Positions 9,654 through 18,113 of a stretch of DNA of 64,000 nucleotides are shown piece after piece. The position numbers were made by a program, and so were the translations under genes. Position 1 is the stretch's first letter. Each line of letters starts with the position of its first letter. Source of the stretch: Sphingobium sp. EM0848 (GTDB lineage: Bacteria > Pseudomonadota > Alphaproteobacteria > Sphingomonadales > Sphingomonadaceae); contig NZ_JABXWB010000005.1 in assembly GCF_013375555.1 (NCBI RefSeq), positions 1,315,501-1,379,500 on the forward strand, read 5' to 3'. The notes under the pieces were generated by a model, which worked only from the letters and a program-made list of their open reading frames with translations, was not told where the DNA came from and searched no databases.

Positions 9654-10148
9654 ATGACCGAACTTTGCACCCGCAGCGGTTTTGTTTTCCGCCTACGCCC
9701 CGCGATCGCCGATGATGGCGAGGCACTGACGGCCTTTTTCGGGCAGGTGTCCGATGATGATCGACGCTTCCGCTTCCTGAGCGCGGTTCAGGCGCTGACA
9801 TCCGGGCAATTGGCGGAGCTGACGCGGCATGAGCCGCAAATGCATGAGAATTTCCTGGCTCTCGACACGGAGGGCGCGATCATCGCCGTTGCCACGCTGG
9901 CGGCGGACAAGGCGCGCGAAACCGGCGAGGTCGCCATCGCCATTCGTGCCGATCACAAGGGACGCGGCATAGGTTGGACCCTGCTCGATCATATGGCACG
10001 GGAGGCGAAAGGGTGGGGGATCAAACGACTCCAGTCGATCGAGAGCCGCGAAAATCACGCCGCCATCACGCTGGAACAGGAAAAGGGCTTCTCCGCCTTG
10101 CCGGTCGAAGGGGATTCATCGCTGATACTGTTGGAACGAAGGTTCTGA
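9654..10148 (+). CDS. GNAT family N-acetyltransferase
   Basis: A 164-aa protein with the GNAT acetyl-CoA binding signature in the second half (VAIAIRADHKGRGIGWTLLDHM, where the R/Q-x-x-G-x-G/A element is KGRGIGW). The substrate is unknown. The ATG at 9654 lies 7 nt after AGGAGG at 9641-9646; the TTG at 9648 is rejected. It is downstream of the hypothetical gene and divergent from the Usp/FixLJ genes. Similar GNAT proteins are often linked with Usp genes, so a stress role is possible (inference). Confidence 0.82.
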   Translation: MTELCTRSGFVFRLRPAIADDGEALTAFFGQVSDDDRRFRFLSAVQALTSGQLAELTRHEPQMHENFLALDTEGAIIAVATLAADKARETGEVAIAIRADHKGRGIGWTLLDHMAREAKGWGIKRLQSIESRENHAAITLEQEKGFSALPVEGDSSLILLERRF

Positions 10149-10351
10149 CGTTCCCCCATCCATAATCGCAATTGAGCGTCCGCCGCGCCGTTCGCTCGCC
10201 CATCCGGTGGACGTACACGCTGCATGCGCTGCGCCTGTCGCGGCTCGTGCCATTGCGATGTCACGCTGGGGTGGAAGCCGCGCTGGACCAGCGCGAATCA
10301 GGGACGAAAAGGGATTGCCCATTCATATCGAAGCAAAATGGGAAAGTGGCG

Positions 10352-10377
10352 GGGCGACCCGCGTTGCCGGGTCGCCC
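10352..10377 (-). terminator. Stem-loop terminator candidate after the aldo/keto reductase
   Basis: A 10-bp perfect stem (GGGCGACCCG with CGGGTCGCCC) and a 6-nt loop lies 15 bp past the stop of the minus-strand aldo/keto reductase. No strong T-run follows. The rest of 10149-10391 shows no gene. Confidence 0.55.
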
Positions 10378-10391
10378 AAGCCTGATGCCGG

Positions 10392-11357
10392 TTATTCCGC
10401 CCGCAGCGCGGTCAGCTCTTCTGATGACAGGTGCAGTTCGGCTGCCTTCACGCTTTCCTCCACCCGTTCCGGGCTGGATGCGCCGAAAATCGGAATGGTC
10501 TGCTGCGGTTGATTGACGAGATAGGCCAGCGCGACATCATTGATGCCGACGCCATGCTGTCCGGCGATCCGCCGGGCCGCCTCGAACCGGGCATCATTGG
10601 CCGGATTGTTGTAGAAGGCGTTCAGCCAGTCAGGCACTTCGCCCTTCTCGCGCAGGGCGAAATAACCGCGGCTCTGCGAGCAATAAGGCATGATGGCAAG
10701 GCCGCTGTCCTTCAGTGCCTGTTCGCCATGCTCCTCGAAATAGAGCACATAGCCCTGCTGCGCCGCATGGGCTTCATCGGGCTTGGCGAGGCCCCAGAAC
10801 GGTTCCAGCGCGACAAAGCCTTCGCTACCCTTGGCCCGTGCATATGCATTGGCTTCCAGCACGCGGGCGGCGGTCCAGTTCGACGCACCGAACCAGCGGA
10901 TCTTGCCTTCGGCCTTGGCGTCAATCAGCACGTCCATAATGGGGCCGACCGACGCATCCGCATTGTCCATGTGCAGCCAGTAAAGGTCGATCGTGTCGAC
11001 GCCCAGATGCGCGAGGCTCTCCATGAGGTCGCTGCGAATATCCTCGGGCGTCACGCGATTGCGATAATCACCCGCCCGCATGTCGTAGAAACCGCCCTTT
11101 GTGGCGATGACGAAATCCTCCCGCCTGCGACCCTTGAGCCAGGCACCGATCGCCCGCTCGCTCGCGCCTTTGGGCGCATCAGGAATCCAGTCCCCATAGG
11201 AACGGGCGGTGTCCAGAAAATTGCCGCCCAGCGCCGCGAAGCGGTCCAATATCGCATCCGCTTCCGGCTGGCGGATGGCTGTCCCTAACTGGTTGGTGCC
11301 GTAGCACAGGGGGCTGACCGAAAGATCGGTGCTGCCGATCCTGACCTTTGAAAGCAT
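10392..11357 (-). CDS. Aldo/keto reductase
   Basis: A 321-aa TIM-barrel NADPH-dependent oxidoreductase. The family tetrad is visible: Asp in NFLDTARSYGD with Tyr five residues later, Lys in VIATKGG and His in YWLHMD. The C-terminal segment TIPIFGASSPERVEESVKAA is the usual cofactor-binding helix region. Substrate unknown; likely an aldehyde or ketone. It is transcribed divergently from the first Lrp pair across about 260 bp, so it may be one of that pair's targets. Confidence 0.88.
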   Translation of the reverse strand: MLSKVRIGSTDLSVSPLCYGTNQLGTAIRQPEADAILDRFAALGGNFLDTARSYGDWIPDAPKGASERAIGAWLKGRRREDFVIATKGGFYDMRAGDYRNRVTPEDIRSDLMESLAHLGVDTIDLYWLHMDNADASVGPIMDVLIDAKAEGKIRWFGASNWTAARVLEANAYARAKGSEGFVALEPFWGLAKPDEAHAAQQGYVLYFEEHGEQALKDSGLAIMPYCSQSRGYFALREKGEVPDWLNAFYNNPANDARFEAARRIAGQHGVGINDVALAYLVNQPQQTIPIFGASSPERVEESVKAAELHLSSEELTALRAE

Positions 11358-11618
11358 TGTCCTCTCCCGAATATCGCTGTCCTACTGACAGGCAGAATCG
11401 ACTGAATTTGGTATTCCACGTTGCCGATATGCTAAATTGTTACGCATTGCATGAAAATTGGAAAAGAAAATTATTTTCTTTCGTAATGCGGGGCGATAGA
11501 GATGCGTCAACTACAGTTAGAGGCGAAGCCGGGTTCGAACGGCGGGATTCCATTGTATCTGGAACTCCTTACGTTCGCGGGCTATGGGGGCATGCATCTA
11601 AAGGGAAGGCGGGCGATA

Positions 11619-12101
11619 ATGCAGATCAGAAGCGGGCGGGTCACGACACCGCCGTCGCTGGACAGTCTCGACACCAATATTATCGAGATATTGCGTACCA
11701 ACGGACGGGCCACCAACCAGGAAATAGCCGAGCGATTATCCGTCACTGCCGCGACCGTTTCTGCCCGCCTGCAGAAGATGGAGGACGCCCGCGTCATGCG
11801 CGTCGTTGCGGTCACTGATTTCGCGGCGCATGACTATAATGTCATCATCGCGCTTGGCGTGAACGTTCAGGGCCGCGATGTAGAGGCGGTCGCACGCGAT
11901 CTGGCCAAGCTGAACGAGGTGTTGAGCGTCAACATCATGAGCGGCAGCCACGATATCGAATTGCTGGTCGCCCTGCATGATTTCGCCGAGGTGCAGCAAC
12001 TGCTGTTCGCCCATATCGCCGACATCGAGGGCGTGTCGCATATCACGCCGGGGATTGCCGTCGATATGGTGAAGTTCGAATTCAACGTGGTGCCGCTGTG
12101 A
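11619..12101 (+). CDS. Lrp/AsnC family regulator, pair A, first gene
   Basis: A 160-aa regulator with an N-terminal winged HTH (SLDSLDTNIIEILRTNGRATNQEIAERL with recognition helix TAATVSARLQKM) and a C-terminal RAM ligand-binding domain. Start 11619 gives the normal family N terminus and has AAGGGAAGG upstream; the longer frame from 11502 adds a tail unlike the family. It overlaps the next Lrp gene by 4 bp (GTGA). It clearly resembles the first gene of the second pair (58561-59040), for example VVAVTDFAAH versus VVAVSDFAAH. Confidence 0.88.
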   Translation: MQIRSGRVTTPPSLDSLDTNIIEILRTNGRATNQEIAERLSVTAATVSARLQKMEDARVMRVVAVTDFAAHDYNVIIALGVNVQGRDVEAVARDLAKLNEVLSVNIMSGSHDIELLVALHDFAEVQQLLFAHIADIEGVSHITPGIAVDMVKFEFNVVPL

Positions 12102-12589
12102 GCAATTCCGTTTCTACATCCCGCCTTGACCAGCTCGACCATGGCATCGTCGAAAGACTTGCCCGCGACGCGCGCATTTCCAACCGGGCCATCGCTGCCG
12201 AGCTGGGCGTGACCGAAGGCACCATTCGCACCCGCATCAAGCGGTTGCAGAATGAAGGGCTGATCCAGTTCACCGTCGTCACCGACTTCCGGATGGCCGG
12301 ATCACCCAATCTGTGCATGCTGGGGATCGATGCCGAACCCTCCCATGTCGAGGAACTGGCGCGCAGCCTGTCGGACATTCCGGAAATCACCTGCGTTATT
12401 CTGCTGCTCGGCCGTTACAGCCTGCTGGCCATGGGCTTGTTCACCAATTTGGAGCAGTTGAACGATCTGGTCGTACAACGCATCCGGCCTCTGCCGGGGG
12501 TGCAGCGGGTGGAGACTTCCATTTCGGTGCATAACCTCAAATATGAGGCGGGTATTGCCAAGATCACGCGGAAGGAAGGCGAGGGTTAA
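12098..12589 (+). CDS. Lrp/AsnC family regulator, pair A, second gene
   Basis: A 163-aa Lrp-type protein starting at a GTG that overlaps the previous stop. The HTH (LDHGIVERLARDARISNRAIAAEL, then TEGTIRTRIKRLQ) differs from that of its partner, while the RAM domain follows at about residues 75-150. Its best match in this window is 59037-59531, the second gene of the other pair (SNRKIAADLG, EGTIRGRIKRLQ). The strict coupling suggests a heteromeric regulator. Its end overlaps the convergent LuxR gene by 4 bp. Confidence 0.88.
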   Translation: MSNSVSTSRLDQLDHGIVERLARDARISNRAIAAELGVTEGTIRTRIKRLQNEGLIQFTVVTDFRMAGSPNLCMLGIDAEPSHVEELARSLSDIPEITCVILLLGRYSLLAMGLFTNLEQLNDLVVQRIRPLPGVQRVETSISVHNLKYEAGIAKITRKEGEG

Positions 12590-13701
12590 ACCGCCAACCC
12601 TCCCGCGCTGGTCCGCAGCAGATGCACCAGCTGGCCCTGTCGGTGCGTGCCTGTTTTGGCGAAGATCGCGCGCAGATGCGCCCGCGCCGTATTATGGGCG
12701 ATATCGAGCGTTCGCGCTGCATCCACCAGCGATGCGCCTTGGGCCAGCTGCACCGCAAGTCCCGCCTCGGCGGGTGTGAGCTGGAACCGATCGCGCAGCG
12801 ATTCGGGATCAGGTCCCTCGACCCGCGCCGGATCGGCCAGAAACAGCGCCAGACTGGCCCCGTCGCCATAAGCGTCGGTCGGCAATGCCCGAGCCACCCC
12901 GCGCAGCGCCTGGCCCTGCGGAACGGCGATTTCCAGCCTTTGCTCTTCCCCGGCCGCGGGCGGGTTGCGCAACAGGCGATCCAGTGTGGCTGCGGCAGCG
13001 TTCAGCCGTGGTTCCAGCCGTCCATTGCGTTCTGCCAAGGCGGTCGCATCGCCCAGCATCCGGTCTGCCACGGCGTTGCGCCGCAGAATTCGCCCATCGC
13101 GCGCCAGAATGAAGCTCGCGACCGCCAGCCCTTCCATCGCGCTGCTGAATATCTGTCGCTCGGCCTGGGTCGATGTCAGTCGGGCGTGCAGGTCCAGTGC
13201 GATCCGTAGATGTGGCACCAGCCGCGCCATCAGAGCCAGTTCCCGTTCTCCGAAATCGGGCCAGCTCATGTCGCGGGTGATACGCAGCCGCACGGATGCG
13301 CCGGATGGCGCATGCAGGTCGACTCCCATGATCTGGCCGCTTCCGGTCTTGTCCAGCCATTCGCGGAAGCGGGGCGGAACATGTCGCACGAAATCGCTGA
13401 AGATCACGGCCTGGCCTTCGGGCAGGTCGACGAAAGGGTCGGCGGTGAAAAGCTGCTGATATTCGGCGGAACGGGTCGGATCGGCACCGGGGGTGACTTG
13501 TGACGCGATCCCGCTATGCCCGGTGGCGACCAGCAACGTAGCGAAGGGTGCGTCGGCCGCCACCGCCAGCGCGCGCAGGAACGCCTCCCACGGCGGATTT
13601 GCCGTCAACCCGCCATAAAGCGCCTGCAGCAGGGAGAAGGCGTCCGCCTCATCGGCAATAGCCGTCACCGGCACGGCATCGGGATCGTTCGGATCATCCA
13701 T
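12586..13701 (-). CDS. LuxR-type transcriptional regulator
   Basis: A 371-aa protein with a C-terminal LuxR helix-turn-helix (about 305-365: FQLTPAEAGLAVQLAQGASLVDAARTLDIAHNTARAHLRAIFAKTG pattern). The N-terminal 290 residues resemble GAF/PAS-type sensory regions (FILARDGRILRRNAVADRML looks like a PAS core). No receiver Asp or quorum-sensing autoinducer domain is evident. It is convergent with the Lrp pair and upstream of the SnoaL/SDR block, so a local regulatory role is plausible. Confidence 0.8.
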   Translation of the reverse strand: MDDPNDPDAVPVTAIADEADAFSLLQALYGGLTANPPWEAFLRALAVAADAPFATLLVATGHSGIASQVTPGADPTRSAEYQQLFTADPFVDLPEGQAVIFSDFVRHVPPRFREWLDKTGSGQIMGVDLHAPSGASVRLRITRDMSWPDFGERELALMARLVPHLRIALDLHARLTSTQAERQIFSSAMEGLAVASFILARDGRILRRNAVADRMLGDATALAERNGRLEPRLNAAAATLDRLLRNPPAAGEEQRLEIAVPQGQALRGVARALPTDAYGDGASLALFLADPARVEGPDPESLRDRFQLTPAEAGLAVQLAQGASLVDAARTLDIAHNTARAHLRAIFAKTGTHRQGQLVHLLRTSAGGLAV

Positions 13702-13761
13702 AGCCCCGCTATAGAGCCACGCCGCTGCATCCCGCGCAAGAGCGGAGAAGCGCCTTTCGCG

Positions 13762-14295
13762 TCAGCCATTATCCCATTGGATGAAATGGCTGATGTCGGT
13801 GCGTTCGTGTGGCTTGCGTCCGACGGTACCAAGCCGGTGAGCAGTGATTCGCGTCTGCGGATCCAGCGGCAGGACGATCTCGATCACCCGGTCATATTCG
13901 GTCCGCGCGATCCGCCAGGCGCCGTCTTCCCGGCGATAGTGGTCGCGGTAGATGGCGGTGCCGCTTGTGTGGAGCTGATCCTCGACATTGATGAAGATAT
14001 CTTCGAGATACCAGAGGCCCTCCGCCTCATCCGCGCCGGTCAGGGTGATTTCGGGCATATGGCCATGATGCATTGCGGCCGTGCCGGAATGGAAGCTGTT
14101 GGCCAGGAAATCCATCATATTGTCCCGCCCGGCTAGCTTCACCTTATAGCCGCCGCCACGATATTCGACGCTGACATCGTCCGTGAAGAGCGTTGCCAGC
14201 AAGGCCATGTCTGCCGTATCGATGCCCCGGAAATAGCGATGCTTGAGCGTGCGGATATCCTCCATGTCGCTCAGCTGCTGCAGCGAATATGCCAT
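13762..14295 (-). CDS. SnoaL-like (NTF2 fold) protein
   Basis: A 177-aa protein of the SnoaL/NTF2-like superfamily, a cone-shaped fold used by small hydratases, isomerases and ring-hydroxylating dioxygenase beta subunits. The signature is the N-terminal helix ending in DIRTLKHRYFRGID and then the LFTDDVSVEY strand, with GxWRIARTEYDRV near the C terminus. The start MAYSLQQ at 14295 has GAGAGGG just upstream. It is divergent from the SDR/SnoaL/SDR operon across a 110-bp region with a palindrome. Its reaction is not deducible. Confidence 0.8.
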   Translation of the reverse strand: MAYSLQQLSDMEDIRTLKHRYFRGIDTADMALLATLFTDDVSVEYRGGGYKVKLAGRDNMMDFLANSFHSGTAAMHHGHMPEITLTGADEAEGLWYLEDIFINVEDQLHTSGTAIYRDHYRREDGAWRIARTEYDRVIEIVLPLDPQTRITAHRLGTVGRKPHERTDISHFIQWDNG

Positions 14296-14303
14296 CCCTC
14301 TCT

Positions 14304-14356
14304 CCATAACGCAAAATATATATGTTATGGACTAATAGCTGGCATATGCGTATTTG
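14304..14356. promoter_or_regulatory. Divergent regulatory region with palindrome and ATATGCG motif
   Basis: Perfect arms CCATAAC (14304-14310) and GTTATGG (14324-14330) enclose a GCAAAATATATAT core. A second element, ATATGCGTATTTG, lies at 14344-14356. Both sit between divergent SnoaL and SDR genes and resemble motifs at 50-51 kb, 59.6 kb and 63.9 kb. Confidence 0.55.
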
Positions 14357-14407
14357 TCATCATCATATATTACGTTGTTGGATGAAAGAGCGGCAGGAGA
14401 AGGTGGC

Positions 14408-15181
14408 GTGAGCAGGGCAGGGCAAGGCAAGGTGGCAATCGTCACAGGCGGGACGCGGGGAATTGGTGCCGCCATCGTCCGCCGGCTGCTGGAGGAGGGC
14501 TATGATGTCGCCACCTGCGGCCGCACCGCGCCCGAGGCACCGATCGCCGCCGATGGACGCGAGGCGGTATTCGATGCCTGCGATATTCGCGATCCCGCGG
14601 CCGTGGCCGGCTGGATCGCCGCCGTGGCGCAACGCCATGGCCGCATCGACCTGGTCGTCAACAATGCCGGCGGCTCACCTCAGGCCGATGCCGCCACAGC
14701 CAGCGCCCGCTTTTCCGAACGCATATTGCAACTGAACCTGCTCGCGCCCCTCTATGTGGCGCAGGCCGCCTATCCGCATCTGAAGGCGGCGGGCGGTTCG
14801 ATCGTCAATATCGCCAGCGTATCGGCGGTCCGGCCCTCGCCGGGCACGGCCATTTACGGCGCGGCCAAGGCGGGACTGGTCAGCCTGACGACCAGCCTCG
14901 CGCAGGAATGGGGGCCGGAGGTGCGCGTCAACGCGATCATCGTCGGCCTCATTGAAACCGAAACGTCGGAACTGACCTATGGCAGCGAAGGCGCGCAGGA
15001 TCGCATCGCCGCCTCCCTCCCGCTCAAGCGCATGGGCCGCGGGACGGACATTGCCGATGCGGTGCTGTTCCTCGGCTCGCCGGGAGCCGCCTATATCAGC
15101 GGCGCACGGCTCGACGTCCATGGCGGCGGAGAACGGCCGCTGTTCCTGGAAATCGTCAAGCAGGAAGCCGGGCAGGCGTAA
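14408..15181 (+). CDS. SDR family oxidoreductase
   Basis: A 257-aa classical SDR. TGGTRGIG forms the cofactor loop, NNAGG follows near residue 90, and catalytic Ser (NIASVSAV) and YGAAK are present. The GTG at 14408 has AGGAGAAGG 6 nt upstream and starts just ahead of the first strand; the frame from a TTG at 14354 is rejected. It heads a three-gene block (SDR, SnoaL-like, SDR) with short gaps. The substrate is unknown. Confidence 0.87.
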   Translation: MSRAGQGKVAIVTGGTRGIGAAIVRRLLEEGYDVATCGRTAPEAPIAADGREAVFDACDIRDPAAVAGWIAAVAQRHGRIDLVVNNAGGSPQADAATASARFSERILQLNLLAPLYVAQAAYPHLKAAGGSIVNIASVSAVRPSPGTAIYGAAKAGLVSLTTSLAQEWGPEVRVNAIIVGLIETETSELTYGSEGAQDRIAASLPLKRMGRGTDIADAVLFLGSPGAAYISGARLDVHGGGERPLFLEIVKQEAGQA

Positions 15182-15192
15182 AGCAAGGAAGC

Positions 15193-15720
15193 ATGGAAAT
15201 GACAGTCACTCTGGAAAGCCTCGCTGCGCGCATCGCCGCGCTGGAGGATATCAATGCCATCCGCCAGCTCAAGGCCCGCTATCTGCGCGCCTGTGACCTC
15301 AAGCAGGTGGACGATCTGCGCGACACGCTGCTGCCGCAGGGGCTGAAGCTGGACTATCAGAATTTCCCCCTGTTCACGGATCGGGAGGCCTTCATCGCCC
15401 TCTTTGAGAGCATGGCCTGTCAGGGCGGCGTCTACGACCTGCATCATGCGGGCAATGCGGATATCGAACTGACGGGGCCGGACGAGGCGCGGGGGCGCTG
15501 GACGCTCAATTTCCGCACCATCATCCTGGGACTGCGCTCCGTGACGCAATTGGTGGTGGAATATGAGGATGTCTACCGCCGCCAGGACGGCCGCTGGTGG
15601 ATCGCGGAATCGGTCAGCCGCATCAGCTCCATGCTGACGGAGGAAATCGCGGAGGACGGTGTGTCCCGCTATCTCGTCTGGGGTGAGGCGCCGCCCGCTC
15701 CGGCGCAGGCCGCTGAATGA
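15193..15720 (+). CDS. SnoaL-like (NTF2 fold) protein
   Basis: A 175-aa protein with the same fold signature as 13762-14295: LEDINAIRQLKARYLRACD at the N terminus, a central HHAGNADIELTG strand, and a C-terminal DGRWWIAESV strand. It lies 11 bp downstream of one SDR and 28 bp upstream of another. The gene starting at 63928 shares its N-terminal pattern (LESLDAIRQL). It probably acts on the same intermediate as the flanking SDRs. Confidence 0.83.
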   Translation: MEMTVTLESLAARIAALEDINAIRQLKARYLRACDLKQVDDLRDTLLPQGLKLDYQNFPLFTDREAFIALFESMACQGGVYDLHHAGNADIELTGPDEARGRWTLNFRTIILGLRSVTQLVVEYEDVYRRQDGRWWIAESVSRISSMLTEEIAEDGVSRYLVWGEAPPAPAQAAE

Positions 15721-15748
15721 AATCCCTGAACAGGCAAGTGAGGATGCA

Positions 15749-16504
15749 ATGATCAATTACGGCATGGACGGCAAGGTTGCGCTGGTTACAGGCGCGGGCG
15801 GCGGCATCGGCCGGGCGGCGGCGCTCGCCTTCGCCCGCTCGGGCGCCGCGGTTCTCGTCAGCGACGTGAACGAGGCGGGTGGCCTGGAAACCGTGGCTCT
15901 GATCGAGGCACAGGGCGGCAAGGCGGCCTGGCAGCAGTGCGACGTCAGCGATGGCGCGCAGGTGAAGGCGATGGTCGCCGCCGCCGTCACGCATTTCGGG
16001 CGGCTGGACTATGCGTTCAACAATGCCGGGATCAACAATCTGGGCCGCGACGAATATGAGGAAGAGGTCTGGGCGAAGGCGATCGGCATCAACCTCAGCG
16101 GCGTGATGCTCTGCATGCGCGAAGAGGCGGAAGTAATGCTGAAGCAGGGTGGCGGCGCGATCGTCAACACGGCCTCCATCAACGGTCTGGTCGGTAATCC
16201 CAGCCAGCCCGGCTATGTCGCGTCCAAGCATGGCGTCGTTGGTCTGACCCGCCACGGAGCGCTGCGCTGGGCAAAGGCTGGCATCCGCGTCAATGCGGTC
16301 TGCCCCGGCGTCATCGAAACCGCGATGACCGCAGCAGTCACCGCCGATCCGCAGCTGCGTACGGTGGTCGAGAGCATGACCCCCATGGGCCGCATGGGCA
16401 AGGCGGAAGAGATCGCTGAAGCGGTGGTCTGGCTCTGCTCCGACGCTGCCAGCTTCGTGACGGGCCATCCGATGGTCGTGGACGGCGCCGCGACGGCAGT
16501 TTGA
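15749..16504 (+). CDS. SDR family oxidoreductase
   Basis: A 251-aa classical SDR. TGAGGGIG, NNAG and YVASK are all present, with Asp in VLVSDV favouring NAD. It resembles the duplicated SDR at 2.7 and 38.6 kb (for example GAIVNTASI, VCPGVIETAMT) but is clearly distinct. The start at 15749 is chosen because the earlier frame begins within the previous gene. It is the last gene of the operon; a strong palindromic stem-loop follows. Confidence 0.9.
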   Translation: MINYGMDGKVALVTGAGGGIGRAAALAFARSGAAVLVSDVNEAGGLETVALIEAQGGKAAWQQCDVSDGAQVKAMVAAAVTHFGRLDYAFNNAGINNLGRDEYEEEVWAKAIGINLSGVMLCMREEAEVMLKQGGGAIVNTASINGLVGNPSQPGYVASKHGVVGLTRHGALRWAKAGIRVNAVCPGVIETAMTAAVTADPQLRTVVESMTPMGRMGKAEEIAEAVVWLCSDAASFVTGHPMVVDGAATAV

Positions 16505-16514
16505 CTTTAATGCG

Positions 16515-16546
16515 CCGGGCGGGAGGGAACGTTCCCTCCCGCCCGG
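16515..16546. terminator. Perfect palindromic stem-loop terminator candidate
   Basis: A 32-bp perfect inverted repeat (CCGGGCGGGAGGGAAC and its complement) sits 10 bp past the SDR stop, between it and a convergent gene fragment. No T-run follows, so it could be a bidirectional or RNA-stabilising hairpin. Confidence 0.65.
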
Positions 16547-16555
16547 TGCGTCGCA

Positions 16556-16810
16556 TCAATCCAGATGCGCGAAATCGAATTGGCTGGACGAGATGATGTC
16601 CACCCGGCCGAAATCGATGAAGCCGCCGCAGCTCTCCATCATCTTTCCCAGATTTTCGGTATATTTTGCTTCGTCCCCGATCGCATCGAAAAAGACCTGG
16701 GGATTGCTCATGGCCTCCAGCGGGAAGCATTTCTCGACAGAGGTGTCATAATCGGGCGCATCTGGACGGCTCGAAAAACCGGTATCGTCTGACGGCTTGA
16801 GGTGATTCAC
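16556..16810 (-). pseudogene. Probable C-terminal remnant of an EthD-like protein
   Basis: An 84-aa open frame with no visible ribosome site. The segment FFDAIGDEAKYTENLGKMMESCGGFIDFGRVDI resembles the C-terminal end of larger EthD-domain proteins from sphingomonads, judged by eye only. The N-terminal catalytic-like part is missing, so it is best read as a remnant, though a short real gene cannot be excluded. Confidence 0.35.
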
Positions 16811-16843
16811 TGCCCGGGCGCGGCAGCGGAGGAAGAATTGGCA

Positions 16844-18028
16844 TTAATGGCCTGTTTCAAAGCTCGGGGCAGGCCCTCGCGACATTACACTGCGCATGTT
16901 GAGCAGTACTGCCGCTAGGCCGATCGCCGAAGTCGCGGCACCCGCGATCGCCACTGCCGGATAGCCAAGCCCGCTTGCGATTACACCACCGCCCAAAGCC
17001 GCACCAAAGGCATTGCCCAGATTGAAAGCGCCGATGTTGACCGCCGATGCGAGATTAGGGGCGTCGGCCGCAGCGGTCATCACGCGCAGCTGGAGGGGCG
17101 GCACCAGGGCGAAGCTGGCAACGCCCCATAGGAAGATCAATACTGCGCTGGCTATAGCGTTACCCATGAGGAAAGCGAATGCGATCAGGATCGCCGAAAG
17201 CGATGCGAGCGTTGCGGCAAGGGTCAGATCGACCGAGCGATCGGCATAGTGCCCGCCCAACCAGTTGCCGACGGTAAGACCAACCCCATAGGTGACCAGC
17301 ATCGCCGTCACAAAAGCGAGCGATGCATGGGTCGCGTCGTGAAGAATGGGCGCGATATAGGTGAACACGGTGAACATCGCGCTCGACCCGATGACGGTGA
17401 GTGCAAGCGCTCCAAGGACGACCGGTCGGAGGAGGACGCGAACCTCGGCCAGAGCATTTCCGCCCTGCGCGGCGGGTAGGACGGGAAGGGTGAGACGTAA
17501 TGCGGTGATAGTGGCCACGCCAAGCCCCGCAATGCCCCAGAAGGACGCGCGCCAGCCGAGATGTTCCCCTACCCAGGTCGCCAGTGGAACTCCAACGACA
17601 TTGGCGATCGTCAGCCCCATGAACATGGCGGCGACTGCGCCTGCCTGGCGCTGTGGCGGCACCAGGCTTGCAGCCACGATCGATCCGACGCCGAAGAAGG
17701 CGCCGTGATTGAAGGAAGTGAGCACGCGTGCGGCGAGCAACATGCCGTAGCTGTCCGACATCGCGGCCAGAAGGTTGCCGAGCGTGAAGATGCCGGCAAG
17801 GCCGATCAGCAAGGTCCGTCGCGGCATCCGACCTGTGGTCAACGTCATAAGGGGTGCGCCGATCATCACGCCAAGCGCATAGGCGCTGATCAGGAGGCCC
17901 GCACCCGGTATCGACACCCCCAGATCCCGCGCGATGACCGGGAGCAGGCCCATCGGAGCAAATTCTGTAACGCCGATGCCGAATGCGCCGATTGCGAGGG
18001 CCAAAAGGCCGGAATTCAACTTGATCAT
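16844..18028 (-). CDS. MFS transporter (drug:H+ antiporter type)
   Basis: A 394-aa integral membrane protein with 12 predicted segments in two halves. The loop between segments 2 and 3 holds LMTLTTGRMPRR, a relaxed form of the MFS motif A. It resembles AraJ/CmlA-type DHA1 exporters. The ATG at 18028 is preceded by an AGGGA ribosome site; a start at 18085 would add a soluble tail. It is divergent from a LysR regulator, the classical arrangement for an inducible efflux gene. The substrate is unknown. Confidence 0.85.
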   Translation of the reverse strand: MIKLNSGLLALAIGAFGIGVTEFAPMGLLPVIARDLGVSIPGAGLLISAYALGVMIGAPLMTLTTGRMPRRTLLIGLAGIFTLGNLLAAMSDSYGMLLAARVLTSFNHGAFFGVGSIVAASLVPPQRQAGAVAAMFMGLTIANVVGVPLATWVGEHLGWRASFWGIAGLGVATITALRLTLPVLPAAQGGNALAEVRVLLRPVVLGALALTVIGSSAMFTVFTYIAPILHDATHASLAFVTAMLVTYGVGLTVGNWLGGHYADRSVDLTLAATLASLSAILIAFAFLMGNAIASAVLIFLWGVASFALVPPLQLRVMTAAADAPNLASAVNIGAFNLGNAFGAALGGGVIASGLGYPAVAIAGAATSAIGLAAVLLNMRSVMSRGPAPSFETGH

Positions 18029-18113
18029 GGGACTTCCCTGAAACCTTCCATCAGACGCTTGATATTCCGGTGCATAGATGATCATGAAAGCGGCGGCTGA
18101 TTAGAGGGGCTGG

